From Comamonas antarctica (GTDB lineage Bacteria; Pseudomonadota; Gammaproteobacteria; Burkholderiales; Burkholderiaceae_C): DNA of 64,000 bases. Location of the stretch: contig NZ_CP054840.1 in NCBI RefSeq assembly GCF_013363755.1, forward strand, positions 2,783,501 through 2,847,500, written 5' to 3'. The notes below the pieces were generated by a model. The model saw only the letters and a program-made list of their open reading frames with translations. It did not search any database and was not told the DNA's origin. The translations under genes were made by a program, and so were the position numbers. This document shows, in pieces, positions 51,438 to 61,847 of this stretch. Numbering within the stretch: the first letter of the stretch is position 1; the number at the start of each line of letters is the position of its first letter.

Positions 51438-51944
51438 TTACTTGGAGGCGTTGAGCGCCTTGATCACCTTGTCGGTGATGTCGTGCTTGGGATTGATGTA
51501 CACCGCTTCCTGCAGGATGACGTCGTACTTTTCGGCTTCGGCCACCGACTTGACCACGCGGTTGGCGCGCTCGAGCACTTGCGACAGTTCCTCGTTCTTG
51601 CGCGAGTTCAGGTCTTCCTGGAATTCGCGGCGCTTGCGCTGGAACTCGCGGTCCTGGTCGACCAGCTGGCGCTGGCGTGCGGTGCGCTGCGATTCGGACA
51701 GCGTCGGCGCCTCGCGCTCGAACTTGTCCGAAGCGGCCTTCAGCGAATTGCCCGCATCGACAACATCCTTTTCGCGCTTGGCGAATTCGGCTTCCAGCTT
51801 GGCCTGCGCGGCCTTGGCGGAAGTCGCCTCGCGGAACACGCGATCGGTATTGACAAAACCGGCCTTGAATTCTTGCGCATGCGCAGCCAGCGCCATGCCG
51901 CCCAGCAGCACGGCCATAGAGATTTGGCGAGAGATAGATTTCAT
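51438..51944 (-). CDS. skp: OmpH/Skp-family periplasmic chaperone
   Basis: A 168-residue chaperone that holds unfolded outer-membrane proteins on the way to BamA. Residues 1-23 are a signal peptide ending AAHA/QEFK. The mature protein opens with the short beta strand [13 protein letters not shown] and continues in long charged coiled-coil arms ([26 protein letters not shown]), returning at [18 protein letters not shown]. Its ATG overlaps the bamA stop by one base. Confidence 0.95.
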   Translation of the reverse strand: MKSISRQISMAVLLGGMALAAHAQEFKAGFVNTDRVFREATSAKAAQAKLEAEFAKREKDVVDAGNSLKAASDKFEREAPTLSESQRTARQRQLVDQDREFQRKRREFQEDLNSRKNEELSQVLERANRVVKSVAEAEKYDVILQEAVYINPKHDITDKVIKALNASK

Positions 51945-54241
51945 TAGAAGGACGTTCCGATTTGGAATTGAAGTTTCTGGATTTTATCGCCAGCAAATTT
52001 ACGCACGGGCTGAGCATACGCCAAGCGCAATGGCCCCAACGGGGAAATCCAGCTCAGACCCAGGCCAGCCGACGCACGCATCTGCGAAAAATCGACCGTT
52101 TCGTTGTCGCCGAACACATTGCCGACGTCGACGAAGGTAAACACGCGCAAGGTGCGGTCGTTGCCCGCGCCCGGCAGCGGCGCCATGAATTCGGCGTTCA
52201 GCGTGACCTTCTTCGGGCCGCCCAGCGAGGAGCCGATGACGTCGCGCGGGCCCAGGGTGCCCTGGTCGAAACCACGCACCGAGCCCAGGCCACCCGAGTA
52301 GAAGTTCTTGAACACCGGGAACGGACGGCCGTTGAGGCCCTTGCCCCAGCCGAGTTCGCCGTTGAAGGCCAGCGTGAACTTCTTGTTCAGCGGCACGTAT
52401 TGCTGGATCTGGTAGTTGGCGCGCACATAGCGTGCATCGCCGCCCACCGACCAGTCGGTATTCAGGCGCTGGTAGCGGCCGGCGTTGGGAGCGAGCGCGC
52501 TGTCGCGGCTGTCGCGCGACCAGCCGATGGTCAGCGGCACGGCCATGCTGGTGTAGCCGTAGGTGTCGGCATAGGCCAGGTAGGCCGCCGGGATGTTCGT
52601 GCCGGGCTTGATGCGCGTCTGCTCCAGGCCCGCACCGAAGAACACGGTATCGAGTTCGCTGAACGGCACACCGAAGCGCACGCCCGTGCCGGCCGTGACG
52701 AGTTCGTAATTGCCGCCCTGGTCTTCGTACGGCTTGTCGGTGCGGTAGTAGACATCCAGCGTGCGCGAAATGCCTTCCTTGGTGAAATAAGGATCGGTGG
52801 TGCTCAGCACCAGGGTCCGGCGGTATTTGCTGGTATTTACATCAACACCCAAATAGTTACCCGAACCAAACACGTTTTCCTGTTTGATACCAAAGGACAG
52901 CGAGACTTTCTCGGCACTCGAGAAACCCGCACCCAGCTGCAGCGAACCCGTGGGTTTTTCCGCCACCGACACGACCAGATCCACCTGGTCGGGCGAGCCC
53001 GGAACTTCCTGCGTTTCGACGTTGACCTCGGTGAAGAAGCCCAGGCGGTCGACGCGGTCGCGCGACAGCTTGATCTTGTCGCCGTCGTACCACGAAGCCT
53101 CGAACTGGCGGAACTCGCGGCGGATCACTTCGTCTCGCGTGCGGTTGTTGCCGCTGACCTGGATGCGGCGCACATAGGCGCGGCGCGAAGGCTCGGCCTT
53201 GACGACGATCGACACGCGGTTGTTTTCACGGTCGATCTCGGGCACCGCTTCGACGCGCGCGAAGGCAAAGCCGAAGTTGCCGAAGTGGTCGGAGAAGGCC
53301 TTGGTGGTTTCGGTGACCTGGTCGGCGTTGTAGGGCTCGCCGGGCTTGATCTTGACCATGGACTTGAACTCGTCGTCGCGCTCGAGGTAGTTGCCTTCGA
53401 GCTTGACGTCGGAGACCACATAGCGCTCGCCTTCATGGATGTTCACCGTGAGCGAGATGGTCTGCTTGTCCGGAGAGATCGCGACCTGGGTCGATTCGAT
53501 GCGGAACTCGAGGTAGCCGCGCTGCAGGTAATACGAGCGCAGCGTCTCCAGGTCGGCATTGAGCTTGGAGCGTGCGTAGCGGTCGGACTTGGTGTACCAG
53601 CTGAGCCAGCCGCCGGTGTCCTGGTCGAACAGGCCCTTGAGCGTCGATTCGCTGAAGGCCTTGTTGCCGACCACGTGGATCTCGTTGATCTTGGCGGGCT
53701 CGCCTTCGGTCACGGTGAAGGTCAGGTTGACGCGGTTGCGCTCGATCGGCGTCACCGTGGTCACGACCTCCGCGCCGTAGAGGCTGCGATTGATGTACTG
53801 GCGCTTGAGTTCCTGCTCGGCGCGGTCCGACAGCGCGCTGTCGAACGGTCGGCCTTCGGCCAGGCCGACATCGCGCATGGCCTTCTTCAACGTGTCCTTG
53901 TCGAACTCCTTGGTGCCGGCGAAGTTCACGTCGGCAATGGTCGGACGTTCCTCGACCACCACCGTGAGCACATTGCCGTTGGCCTCGAGCCGCACGTCCT
54001 TGAACAGGCCCAGCGCGAACAGCGCGCGGATCGCGGCCGAGCCTTTCTCGTCGTTGTAGTCATCGCCCACGCGCAGGGGAATGGAAGCGAAGATGGTGCC
54101 GGCTTCCACGCGCTGAAGGCCTTCGACGCGGATGTCCTGGACCTTGAAAGGCTCCAGTGCCCAGGCAGCGTTGGCCGCAAAAACCATGGCCGTCAAGGCC
54201 GAAGCGGTACGCGCGCCTAAGCGATTGATGTGTTTTTTCAT
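51944..54241 (-). CDS. bamA: Outer membrane protein assembly factor BamA
   Basis: Central beta-barrel insertase of the outer membrane. The 765-residue precursor has a 28-residue signal peptide (to AAWA/LEPF), five POTRA domains to about residue 420, and a 16-strand barrel. The conserved lid-lock motif is in [18 protein letters not shown], and the C-terminus ends in Phe (LQFQIGTSF), the beta-signal. The ATG at 54241 is chosen; a further 167 open codons upstream overlap rseP in another frame. Confidence 0.98.
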   Translation of the reverse strand: MKKHINRLGARTASALTAMVFAANAAWALEPFKVQDIRVEGLQRVEAGTIFASIPLRVGDDYNDEKGSAAIRALFALGLFKDVRLEANGNVLTVVVEERPTIADVNFAGTKEFDKDTLKKAMRDVGLAEGRPFDSALSDRAEQELKRQYINRSLYGAEVVTTVTPIERNRVNLTFTVTEGEPAKINEIHVVGNKAFSESTLKGLFDQDTGGWLSWYTKSDRYARSKLNADLETLRSYYLQRGYLEFRIESTQVAISPDKQTISLTVNIHEGERYVVSDVKLEGNYLERDDEFKSMVKIKPGEPYNADQVTETTKAFSDHFGNFGFAFARVEAVPEIDRENNRVSIVVKAEPSRRAYVRRIQVSGNNRTRDEVIRREFRQFEASWYDGDKIKLSRDRVDRLGFFTEVNVETQEVPGSPDQVDLVVSVAEKPTGSLQLGAGFSSAEKVSLSFGIKQENVFGSGNYLGVDVNTSKYRRTLVLSTTDPYFTKEGISRTLDVYYRTDKPYEDQGGNYELVTAGTGVRFGVPFSELDTVFFGAGLEQTRIKPGTNIPAAYLAYADTYGYTSMAVPLTIGWSRDSRDSALAPNAGRYQRLNTDWSVGGDARYVRANYQIQQYVPLNKKFTLAFNGELGWGKGLNGRPFPVFKNFYSGGLGSVRGFDQGTLGPRDVIGSSLGGPKKVTLNAEFMAPLPGAGNDRTLRVFTFVDVGNVFGDNETVDFSQMRASAGLGLSWISPLGPLRLAYAQPVRKFAGDKIQKLQFQIGTSF

Positions 54242-54285
54242 GAGTGGATTGCCGCCGACTTGCTTGGCAAATTCGGCAAAAATAG

Positions 54286-55650
54286 TTAGCCCAAGAGCCG
54301 GTTGATATCGTTGAAAAAGGCGATGCCCATCATCAGCAACAGCACGGCCACGCCGAGACGCTGCAATCTTTCCATCCAAGCCTCGGACACCTGCCGGCCC
54401 GTGACGCCTTCCCAAAGATAATACATCAGGTGCCCACCGTCCAAAACCGGCAAGGGTAGCAGGTTCAGCACGCCCAGGCTCACGCTGATGAGCGCAAGAA
54501 ATGCCAGGTATTGCGTGAGTCCCATGCTGGCCGACTTGCCCGCATAGTCGGCGATCGTCAGCGGGCCGCTGATGTTCTTGATCGAGGCTTCGCCAATGAC
54601 CATGCGGCCCATCATGCGCAGCGTCAGTATCGACAGGTCCCAGGTGCGTTGCGCGCCATTTTGCAGGCCCTCGAAAAAGCCCCGGCGCACCACCGTCATG
54701 GCCGGTGCGGCACCGACAAACGCGCCGATGCGCCCGACCCACTGTTCGTCCTGCTGCACCGCGTCCGGGCGTACCGACAGCTGCAGCGGCTGGCCGCCGC
54801 GCTCGATGCGCCAGTCCTGCGCCAGTCCCTGGCCGTCCCGCACCGAGGCGCGGATCAGGCCGCGCAACTGCTGGCCGTCGACCACTTTGACGGCGCCCAC
54901 CGCCAGCACCTTGTCGCCTTCGCGCAGGCCCGCGCGCTGCGCCGCGCCGTCAGGCAACAGCTCGCCCATCACGGCTGGCGTCCAGGGCGCGACCACGCCG
55001 ATGCGCTCGAACAGGCGCTCGTCGGCCTCACGCGTCTCGAGCGTGCCCACGGGCAGCTCCAGCACCGCGGTCGCCGCCGACTGCGGCCGCTGCACTTCGA
55101 GGCGCACGTTCTCGCCTTCGAGCGCGGCGCGCGCCAGCGCCCAGCGCAGCGCGTCGAAGGATTCCACGGGCTCCCAGTCCCGGTCGCCGCGCGCCACGGC
55201 CTGCACGCGCTCCGCGCCTTGCAGGCCCGCGGCCTGGGCCAGCGAGCCGGCCGCGGGGCTGGCGACGATGGCTTGCGGCTCTTCGATGCCGACCCAGTTC
55301 ACGCCCGCATACAGCAGCACCGCCAGCAGCAGGTTGGCCGCGGGCCCCGCGGCGACGATGGCCGCGCGCGAACGCAGGGGCTTGTTGTTGAAGGCCAGGT
55401 GGCGCTCCTCGGCGGCCACGGGCGCCTCGCGCTCATCGAGCATGCGCACGTAGCCGCCCAACGGGAACGCCGCGAGCACGAATTCGGTGGGCGAGCCCTT
55501 GGGCTGCCAACGCAGCAGCGGCTTGCCGAAGCCCACCGAGAAGCGCAGTACCTTGACGCCGCAGGCCACGGCCACGCGGTAGTGGCCGTACTCGTGCACC
55601 GCAATCAGCACGCCCAGCGCGACCACAAAGGCAAGGACAGTCATCAGCAT
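54286..55650 (-). CDS. rseP: RIP metalloprotease RseP
   Basis: A 454-residue site-2 protease that cleaves anti-sigma factor RseA and leftover signal peptides in the inner membrane. The zinc motif HEYGH is at 19-23, with the third ligand in LPLPVLDGGHLMYYLWE near residue 400. Two PDZ domains lie between (about 125-210 and 220-310). Four transmembrane helices are visible. It is upstream of bamA, linking envelope stress signalling with barrel assembly. Confidence 0.97.
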   Translation of the reverse strand: MLMTVLAFVVALGVLIAVHEYGHYRVAVACGVKVLRFSVGFGKPLLRWQPKGSPTEFVLAAFPLGGYVRMLDEREAPVAAEERHLAFNNKPLRSRAAIVAAGPAANLLLAVLLYAGVNWVGIEEPQAIVASPAAGSLAQAAGLQGAERVQAVARGDRDWEPVESFDALRWALARAALEGENVRLEVQRPQSAATAVLELPVGTLETREADERLFERIGVVAPWTPAVMGELLPDGAAQRAGLREGDKVLAVGAVKVVDGQQLRGLIRASVRDGQGLAQDWRIERGGQPLQLSVRPDAVQQDEQWVGRIGAFVGAAPAMTVVRRGFFEGLQNGAQRTWDLSILTLRMMGRMVIGEASIKNISGPLTIADYAGKSASMGLTQYLAFLALISVSLGVLNLLPLPVLDGGHLMYYLWEGVTGRQVSEAWMERLQRLGVAVLLLMMGIAFFNDINRLLG

Positions 55651-55694
55651 GGAAAAGGCCTACTTTCGCAAAGAGGACCGCCGGGACGCGCGGA

Positions 55695-56879
55695 TCAGGC
55701 CAGCGCCCAGCGTTGCACCGCCGCGCGCGCGCAGTCGCGCGCCCGGGCATCGACGGCCAGCAGGTCCTCGAGCGAACCCGGGGCCTGCGGCAGCTGCATT
55801 TTCTCGAGGGTCTCGAGGTTGACCGCGTGGATGCGGTCGAAGCTCAGGCGCCGGTGCAGGAAGGCATCGACCGCCATTTCATTGGCTGCGTTGAGCACTG
55901 TTGTCGTGCCTTCGGCCGCGCGCAGCGCCTGCCACGACAGGTGCAGCCCGGGAAAGCGCCGTGCATCGGCATCCTCGAAGGTCAGCGCCGCGAGCTGCGA
56001 GAAGTCCAGCCGCGCCGCGCCGCTTTCAATGCGCTCGGGCCAGGCCAGGCCGCAGGCAATGGGCACGCGCATGTCGGGCGTGCCGAGCTGCGCGAGGATC
56101 GAGGCGTCGTTGAACTGCACCATCGAATGCACGATCTGCTGCGGATGGATCACGACCTTGATGCGCTCGGGCGCCAGGTCGAACAGCCAGCGCGCCTCGA
56201 TGACCTCGAGCGCCTTGTTCATCATCGTGGCCGAGTCGACCGAGATCTTGCGGCCCATGGAGAAATTCGGGTGCGCGCAGGCCTGCTCGGGCGTGATCTG
56301 CGACAGGCTCGCCGGATCGCGCGCGCGAAACGGGCCGCCCGAGGCCGTCAGCAGGATGCTGTCGACGCGCTGCGCCCAGGTCGTGCGGTCTTCGGGCAGG
56401 CACTGGAAGATCGCCGAATGCTCGCTGTCGATGGGCAGCAGCGTCGCGCCATGGCGCTTGACGGTGTCCATGAACAGCGCGCCGCCGACCACCAGCGCTT
56501 CCTTGTTGGCCAGCAGCAGGCGCTTGCCGGCACGCGCGGCCGCCAGGCACGGGCCCAGGCCCGCGGCGCCGACGATCGCCGCCATGACCGCATCGACGTC
56601 CTCATGCGCGGCAATCTGTTCGAGCGCATCGGGTGCCTGCAGCACTTCGGTCGCCAGGCCGTTCGCCTGGAGCTTGTCGGCAAGCTCGCGCGCATGCGCC
56701 GCGCTGGCCATGACCGCGAAGCGCGGCTGGAATTGTGCGCACTGGGCCAGCATCAGCTCGACCTGGGTGGCAGCGCTGAGCGCGAACACCTCGTAGCTGT
56801 CGGGGTGGCGCGCCACCACGTCCAGCGTGCTGGTGCCGATCGAGCCCGTGGAGCCCAGGATGGTGAGACGTTGTTTCAT
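55695..56879 (-). CDS. dxr: 1-deoxy-D-xylulose 5-phosphate reductoisomerase
   Basis: Commits carbon to the MEP isoprenoid pathway with NADPH; the target of fosmidomycin. The 394-residue enzyme starts MKQRLTILGSTGSIGTSTLDVV (NADPH loop). Metal and substrate motifs LPIDSEHSAIFQCL, TASGGPF and HPNFSMGRKISVDSATMMNK are complete. The ATG at 56879 overlaps the cdsA stop by four bases. Confidence 0.98.
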   Translation of the reverse strand: MKQRLTILGSTGSIGTSTLDVVARHPDSYEVFALSAATQVELMLAQCAQFQPRFAVMASAAHARELADKLQANGLATEVLQAPDALEQIAAHEDVDAVMAAIVGAAGLGPCLAAARAGKRLLLANKEALVVGGALFMDTVKRHGATLLPIDSEHSAIFQCLPEDRTTWAQRVDSILLTASGGPFRARDPASLSQITPEQACAHPNFSMGRKISVDSATMMNKALEVIEARWLFDLAPERIKVVIHPQQIVHSMVQFNDASILAQLGTPDMRVPIACGLAWPERIESGAARLDFSQLAALTFEDADARRFPGLHLSWQALRAAEGTTTVLNAANEMAVDAFLHRRLSFDRIHAVNLETLEKMQLPQAPGSLEDLLAVDARARDCARAAVQRWALA

Positions 56880-57730
56880 GTCTGTACGAAAGAGGAAAGC
56901 ATCATGGCCAGGGGCAGGGTCGGCAGCAGCGCGTCGATGCGGTCGAGCACGCCGCCATGGCCGGGCAGCAGCGCGCTGCTGTCCTTGACGCCGACGCTGC
57001 GCTTGACCAGCGATTCCACCAGGTCGCCGACCACGCTCATCGCCGCCATGAACACCACGGCCAGCAACAGGAACCACAGGCCCTGGCGCGCCAGCAGGCT
57101 ATAGAAGCTCGGCAGGGCCACGCCGTAATGGCGGTCGGCCCAGACCCACACCAGGGCCAGCACCAGCACACCGGCCATGCCGCCCCAGACCCCTTCCCAG
57201 CTCTTGCCGGGGCTGATCGAGGGTGCGAGCTTGTTGCGCGTGAACTTGAGGCCGAAGGTCCGGCCCGCGAAATAGGCAAAGACGTCGGCCACCCAGACCA
57301 GCAGCAGCACCGACAGCAGGAAGTTGACCCCCATGCGGTGCGCCTGCGCCACGGCCAGCCAGGCCAGCCACAGCGCCAGCACGCCGCCCACCAGGCGCAC
57401 TGCGAGCGGTATGCGCGCCCAGGCCGCCACGCCGGCGCGCAGCAGCAGCGCCCCGGACAGCACCCACAGGCTGCCGCCAATGACCCACAGCGCGGTGAGC
57501 GGCCGCTCCAGCCAGCCCAGCGACCAGCTCAGGCCGCACAGCAGCAGGCAGGCCGCCGCCAGCGCGACCGCCCCACCCTGCTTCAAGCCCTGCATGCGCC
57601 CCCACTCCCAGGCACCCGCGGTCATCATCGCCAGCACCACCAGCGAGAACGGCAGTGGATCGGGATAGAACAATGCGGGAAGAAGAATCGCCAGCAGGAC
57701 CAGGGCGGTGATGACACGCTGCTTGAGCAT
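56876..57730 (-). CDS. cdsA: Phosphatidate cytidylyltransferase
   Basis: Forms CDP-diacylglycerol from phosphatidate and CTP for all phospholipids. The 284-residue protein has about eight transmembrane helices. The signature KRSVGVKDSSALLPGHGGVLDRID lies at 239-262, preceded by APSISPGKSWEGVWGG. It is 12 bases after uppS and overlaps dxr by ATGA. Confidence 0.97.
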   Translation of the reverse strand: MLKQRVITALVLLAILLPALFYPDPLPFSLVVLAMMTAGAWEWGRMQGLKQGGAVALAAACLLLCGLSWSLGWLERPLTALWVIGGSLWVLSGALLLRAGVAAWARIPLAVRLVGGVLALWLAWLAVAQAHRMGVNFLLSVLLLVWVADVFAYFAGRTFGLKFTRNKLAPSISPGKSWEGVWGGMAGVLVLALVWVWADRHYGVALPSFYSLLARQGLWFLLLAVVFMAAMSVVGDLVESLVKRSVGVKDSSALLPGHGGVLDRIDALLPTLPLAMMLSSFVQT

Positions 57731-57742
57731 GGATTCCCTTTC

Positions 57743-58474
57743 TCAGACCGGCATCTTTGCGGGAGGGGCCGACTGTATTTGTGCAGAGGTTTTGCCAAAG
57801 CGGCGCTCGCGCGCGCCGTAGGCAGCAAAGGCCTCGTCCAGCGCCGCTTCGTCGAAGTCGGGCCACAGGACAGGGCTGAAGAACAGTTCCGAGTATGCCA
57901 ACTGCCACAGCAGGAAATTGCTGATGCGCATCTCGCCGCCGGTGCGGATCAGCAGATCCGGGTCGGGCACATGCGCCAGGCCCATGGCCGCGTTCAGGCT
58001 GGCTTCGGTGATGGGCTCGCCCTGCGCCGCCAGGCGGGCTGCGGCCTGGGCGATATCCCAGCGTCCGCCGTAATTGAAACAGATGTTGAGCACCAGGCGG
58101 CTGTTGTGCGCCGTTTCCTGCTCGGCGGCGGCCAGGCCCGCGCACATGCGCTCGCTCAGTCCGCGGCGTTCGCCGACGAAGTGCAACTGCACGCCTTCGC
58201 GTCCCAGTTCGGCCACCTCGCGGCCCAGGGCCGTCGTGAGCAGGCCCATCAGGCCCGAGACCTCGTCCTCGGGCCGCTGCCAGTTCTCCGAGGAGAAGGC
58301 AAACACCGTGAGCACCCGCACGCCGCGCACGAGGCAGGCCTTGACGCAGCGGCGCAAGGCCTTCACGCCCTGCGAATGGCCCGCAAGCCGGGGCATGAAG
58401 CGGTGCTTGGCCCAGCGCCCGTTGCCATCCATCACGATGGCCACGTGCCGGGGCACGGAGATTTCGGTATACAA
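57743..58474 (-). CDS. uppS: Isoprenyl transferase (undecaprenyl diphosphate synthase)
   Basis: Builds the C55 lipid carrier for cell-wall and O-antigen synthesis. HVAIVMDGNGRWAKHR holds the catalytic Asp, followed by RLAGHSQGVKALRR, FAFSSENW, FNYGGRWDIAQAA and PDLLIRTGGEMRISNFLLWQLAYSE. I use a TTG start at 58474 with AGG six bases upstream (243 aa); a TTG at 58504 that overlaps the frr stop gives 253 aa and cannot be ruled out. Confidence 0.95.
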   Translation of the reverse strand: MYTEISVPRHVAIVMDGNGRWAKHRFMPRLAGHSQGVKALRRCVKACLVRGVRVLTVFAFSSENWQRPEDEVSGLMGLLTTALGREVAELGREGVQLHFVGERRGLSERMCAGLAAAEQETAHNSRLVLNICFNYGGRWDIAQAAARLAAQGEPITEASLNAAMGLAHVPDPDLLIRTGGEMRISNFLLWQLAYSELFFSPVLWPDFDEAALDEAFAAYGARERRFGKTSAQIQSAPPAKMPV

Positions 58475-58500
58475 GGCGTGACCTATCGAACAGGCGCCCG

Positions 58501-59061
58501 TCAAACCGCCATGATCTCTTGTTCCTTGGCCGCCACCAGCTGATCGATCTCGGCGATGTGGCGGTCGGTGACCTTCTGCACATCGGATTCCGAACGCTTC
58601 TGGTCGTCTTCGGAAGCCAGCTTGTCCTTGACCAGCTTCTTCACCGAGTCATTGGCATCGCGGCGCAGGTTGCGGATGGCGATCTTCGCGCCTTCGGCTT
58701 CGTTGCGTGCCAGCTTGGTCATTTCCTTGCGGCGCTCTTCGCTCATCGGCGGCACGGGCACGCGGATCAGGTCGCCCAGGGACGAGGGGTTCAGGCCCAG
58801 GTTGCTCTCGCGGATCGCCTTCTCGCACTTGGCGCCCATGTTCTTTTCCCACGGCTGGACGCTCAGCGTGCGCGAGTCGAGCAGCGAGACGTTGGCCACC
58901 TGGGTCAGCGGCACCATGGAGCCGTAGTATTCGACCTGGATGCTGTCGAGCATGCCGGCGCTGGCACGGCCGGTGCGGATCTTGCCCAGGTTGTTCTTGA
59001 ACGCCGTGATGGACTGGTCCATCTTGGTTTCGGTGGTTTTCTTGATGTCAGCAATCGTCAT
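58501..59061 (-). CDS. frr: Ribosome recycling factor
   Basis: A 186-residue protein that splits post-termination ribosomes with EF-G. The start [17 protein letters not shown] and motifs [27 protein letters not shown] and [15 protein letters not shown] are typical of the three-helix bundle plus beta-alpha-beta domain. It is 44 bases downstream of pyrH. Confidence 0.98.
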   Translation of the reverse strand: MTIADIKKTTETKMDQSITAFKNNLGKIRTGRASAGMLDSIQVEYYGSMVPLTQVANVSLLDSRTLSVQPWEKNMGAKCEKAIRESNLGLNPSSLGDLIRVPVPPMSEERRKEMTKLARNEAEGAKIAIRNLRRDANDSVKKLVKDKLASEDDQKRSESDVQKVTDRHIAEIDQLVAAKEQEIMAV

Positions 59062-59105
59062 GTTATTCCTCGGGATCGGCAATGCACCTGCGCGGTGCAT
59101 GGTGC

Positions 59106-59828
59106 TCAAGCGTACACCAAGGTACCTTCGTCTTCACCCATCACCACGCGCAGCAGCGCGCCATGCTTGACGATGGAAAACACCCGCACCGGCAGCTTCT
59201 GGTCGCGGCACAGCGCAAACGCAGTCGCGTCCATGATGCCCAGGTTGCGCGAAATCGCTTCGTCGAAGCTCAGCTGGGTGTAGCGCGTGGCATCGGCGTC
59301 CTTGAACGGATCGGCCGTGTACACGCCATCCACCTTGGTCGCCTTGAGCACGACTTCGGCACCGATTTCCGCGCCGCGCAGCGCAGCGGCGGTGTCGGTG
59401 GTGAAAAACGGGTTGCCCGTGCCGGCGGCAAACACCACGACCTTGCCTTCTTCGAGGTACTGCAGCGCCTTGGGACGCACGTAGGGCTCGACCACCTGCT
59501 CGATGGCAATGGCCGACATCACGCGCGCCGTCAGGCCCTGCTTGTCCATGGCATCGGCCAGGGCCAGGGCATTCATGACCGTGGCCAGCATGCCCATGTA
59601 GTCGGCCGTTGCACGGTCCATGCCTACGGAGCCACCGGCCACGCCACGAAAGATGTTTCCGCCCCCGATGACCACCGCCACCTGCACACCCACGCGGGTG
59701 ACGGTGGCGATCTCTTCGACCATGCGCTCGATGGTCGCACGGTTGATACCGAAGGAGTCATCGCCCATGAGCGCCTCACCAGACAACTTGAGCAAGATGC
59801 GCTTGTGGGCTGGTGCTGCTTGGGTCAT
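59106..59828 (-). CDS. pyrH: Uridylate kinase
   Basis: Phosphorylates UMP to UDP. The 240-residue amino-acid-kinase-fold protein begins with [15 protein letters not shown], and has [24 protein letters not shown] and [24 protein letters not shown]. It belongs to the hexameric bacterial type. It is 59 bases downstream of tsf. Confidence 0.98.
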   Translation of the reverse strand: MTQAAPAHKRILLKLSGEALMGDDSFGINRATIERMVEEIATVTRVGVQVAVVIGGGNIFRGVAGGSVGMDRATADYMGMLATVMNALALADAMDKQGLTARVMSAIAIEQVVEPYVRPKALQYLEEGKVVVFAAGTGNPFFTTDTAAALRGAEIGAEVVLKATKVDGVYTADPFKDADATRYTQLSFDEAISRNLGIMDATAFALCRDQKLPVRVFSIVKHGALLRVVMGEDEGTLVYA

Positions 59829-59887
59829 GAAAATACTCCGTACGGTAAAAAAAGAAATCGGGGGAAAGGAAACGGTCTACGGATGAA

Positions 59888-60784
59888 TTACGCGCCAGCC
59901 TTGGCAGCAGCCACCTGGGCCGCCACTTCGGCAGCGAAGTCGTCCACCTTCTTCTCAATGCCTTCGCCGACCACGTACAGGGTGAAGCCCTTGATGGTGG
60001 TGTTGGCGGCCTTGAGCATCTGCTCGACGGTCTGCTTGCCGTCAGCGGCCTTCACGAAGACCTGGTTGTACAGCGAGACTTCCTTGAGGTACTTCTGCAC
60101 CGAACCTTCGACCATCTTGGCGACGATGTCGGCGGGCTTGCCCGATTCTGCGGCCTTGGCGGTTGCCACGGTGCGCTCTTTCTCGATCAGCTCGGCAGGC
60201 ACGTCGGCGCTGCTCAGGGCCACGGGCTTCATCGCGGCCACGTGCATGGCGACGTCCTTGGCTGCGGCTGCATCGCCTTCGAACTCGACGACCACGCCGA
60301 TGCGCGAGCCGTGCAGGTAGGAAGCCAGGTTGCTGCCGCTGAAGTACTTGAAGCGGCGGAACGACATGTTCTCGCCGATCTTGCCGATCAGGCCCTTGCG
60401 CACGTCTTCCAGCGTGGGGCCGAAAGTGTCTTGCTCGTAGGCCAGCGCACCCAGGGCTTCGATGTCGGCAGGGTTGTGCTCGGCCACCAGCTTGGCGGCG
60501 GCATCGGCCAGGGCCAGGAAGCTGTCGTTCTTGGAGACGAAGTCGGTTTCGCTGTTGACTTCGATCAGCGCGCCCACGTTGCCATTGATCGAAGCCGCCA
60601 CGACGCCTTCGGCGGTCACGCGCGAAGCCGCCTTGCCAGCCTTGGTGCCGAGCTTGACGCGCAGCAGCTCTTCCGCCTTGGCCAGGTCGCCGTCGGCTTC
60701 GGTCAGTGCCTTCTTGCACTCCATCATCGGTGCGTCGGTCTTGGCGCGCAGTTCAGCCACCAGTTTTGCGGTAATAACAGCCAT
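59888..60784 (-). CDS. tsf: Elongation factor Ts
   Basis: Nucleotide exchange factor for EF-Tu. The 298-residue protein shows the N-terminal UBA-like domain ([31 protein letters not shown]), the [10 protein letters not shown] core that contacts EF-Tu and the coiled-coil region before the C-terminal module. It is separated from rpsB by a terminator-like hairpin. Confidence 0.98.
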   Translation of the reverse strand: MAVITAKLVAELRAKTDAPMMECKKALTEADGDLAKAEELLRVKLGTKAGKAASRVTAEGVVAASINGNVGALIEVNSETDFVSKNDSFLALADAAAKLVAEHNPADIEALGALAYEQDTFGPTLEDVRKGLIGKIGENMSFRRFKYFSGSNLASYLHGSRIGVVVEFEGDAAAAKDVAMHVAAMKPVALSSADVPAELIEKERTVATAKAAESGKPADIVAKMVEGSVQKYLKEVSLYNQVFVKAADGKQTVEQMLKAANTTIKGFTLYVVGEGIEKKVDDFAAEVAAQVAAAKAGA

Positions 60785-60829
60785 CTTATTTCTCCGGTTT
60801 GATTTCGATTCGTTACAAGGAATGAGGCT

Positions 60830-60854
60830 AAAAAAAGGGGGCTACCAGAGCCCC
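60830..60854 (-). terminator. Terminator/attenuator between rpsB and tsf
   Basis: On the minus strand GGGGCT-CTGGT-AGCCCC is followed by C and seven T. Partial termination between rpsB and tsf is known in other bacteria and would set the S2:EF-Ts ratio. Confidence 0.85.
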
Positions 60855-60888
60855 GCTTCTTTCTCGCGACAGGTCGCGTTGCCGGACC

Positions 60889-61641
60889 TTAGGCAGCCGA
60901 CTCTTGCACTTCCACAAACTCGTCCGAGCCTTCGGCAGCCACGGCCTTGACGACGTCGTTGACGGCATCGGCACGGCCTTCGATGATCGCATCGGCGATG
61001 GCCTTGGCGTACAGTTCCACGGCCTTGGCCGAGTCATCGTTGCCAGGGATCACGTAGTCGATGCCTTCGGGGTTGTGGTTCGAGTCCACCACACCGATCA
61101 GGGGGATGCCCAGCTTCTTGGCTTCGGCCACGGCGATCTTGTGGAAGCCCACGTCGATCACGAAGATGGCGTCGGGCAGGCCGTTCATGTCCTGGATACC
61201 GCCGATGTCCTTTTCCAGCTTTTCGAGTTCGCGGGCGAACATCAGCTGTTCCTTCTTGCTCATGCTTTCCAGACCGGCTTCCTGCTGGACCTTCATGTCC
61301 TTCAGGCGCTTGATCGAGGTCTTCACGGTCTTGAAGTTGGTCAGCATGCCGCCGAGCCAGCGCTGGTCGACGTAAGGCACGCCAGCGCGCTGGGCTTCAG
61401 CAGCCACCAGTTCGCGGGCTTGGCGCTTCGTGCCCACCATCAGCACGGTACCGCGGTTGGCGGACAGCTGCTTGGCGAACTTCTGCGCTTCCTGGAGCAT
61501 CGGCAGCGACTTTTCCAGGTTGATGATGTGAATCTTGTTGCGGTGACCGAAGATGAACGGGGCCATCTTGGGGTTCCAGAAGCGGGTTTGGTGACCGAAG
61601 TGGACACCGGCTTCGAGCATTTCGCGCATCGTGACGGACAT
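60889..61641 (-). CDS. rpsB: 30S ribosomal protein S2
   Basis: A 250-residue small-subunit protein. The start [42 protein letters not shown] and the C-terminal [21 protein letters not shown] are diagnostic. It heads the long rpsB-tsf-pyrH-frr-uppS-cdsA-dxr-rseP-bamA series. The 206-base gap upstream must hold its promoter and leader, shared back to back with the amidase gene; I see no unambiguous -35/-10 pair. Confidence 0.99.
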   Translation of the reverse strand: MSVTMREMLEAGVHFGHQTRFWNPKMAPFIFGHRNKIHIINLEKSLPMLQEAQKFAKQLSANRGTVLMVGTKRQARELVAAEAQRAGVPYVDQRWLGGMLTNFKTVKTSIKRLKDMKVQQEAGLESMSKKEQLMFARELEKLEKDIGGIQDMNGLPDAIFVIDVGFHKIAVAEAKKLGIPLIGVVDSNHNPEGIDYVIPGNDDSAKAVELYAKAIADAIIEGRADAVNDVVKAVAAEGSDEFVEVQESAA

Positions 61642-61847
61642 ATTGATACTCCAAAGGTTGGGTCTAAAATCCAGCCCGACATTTGCCCGGGAGGGCAACA
61701 CCTTGAGGGGACTGGTTTGCTATTTACTTTGCTGCACGCCACTAGGGCACACTGCAAGCCAAGGCACGAAAAACGCGCCCGGCACGGCATCTGATTTCAC
61801 ATGCCGCAAGGCAGCACTCAGCAAAGCCGAAAAATTCTACCACAAGC

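Noticed and set aside
51415-52017. Upstream extension of the lpxD frame
   Set aside because: It overlaps skp; LpxD begins with the GTG at 51414.
54242-54742. Upstream extension of the bamA frame
   Set aside because: It overlaps rseP; the signal peptide starts at 54241.
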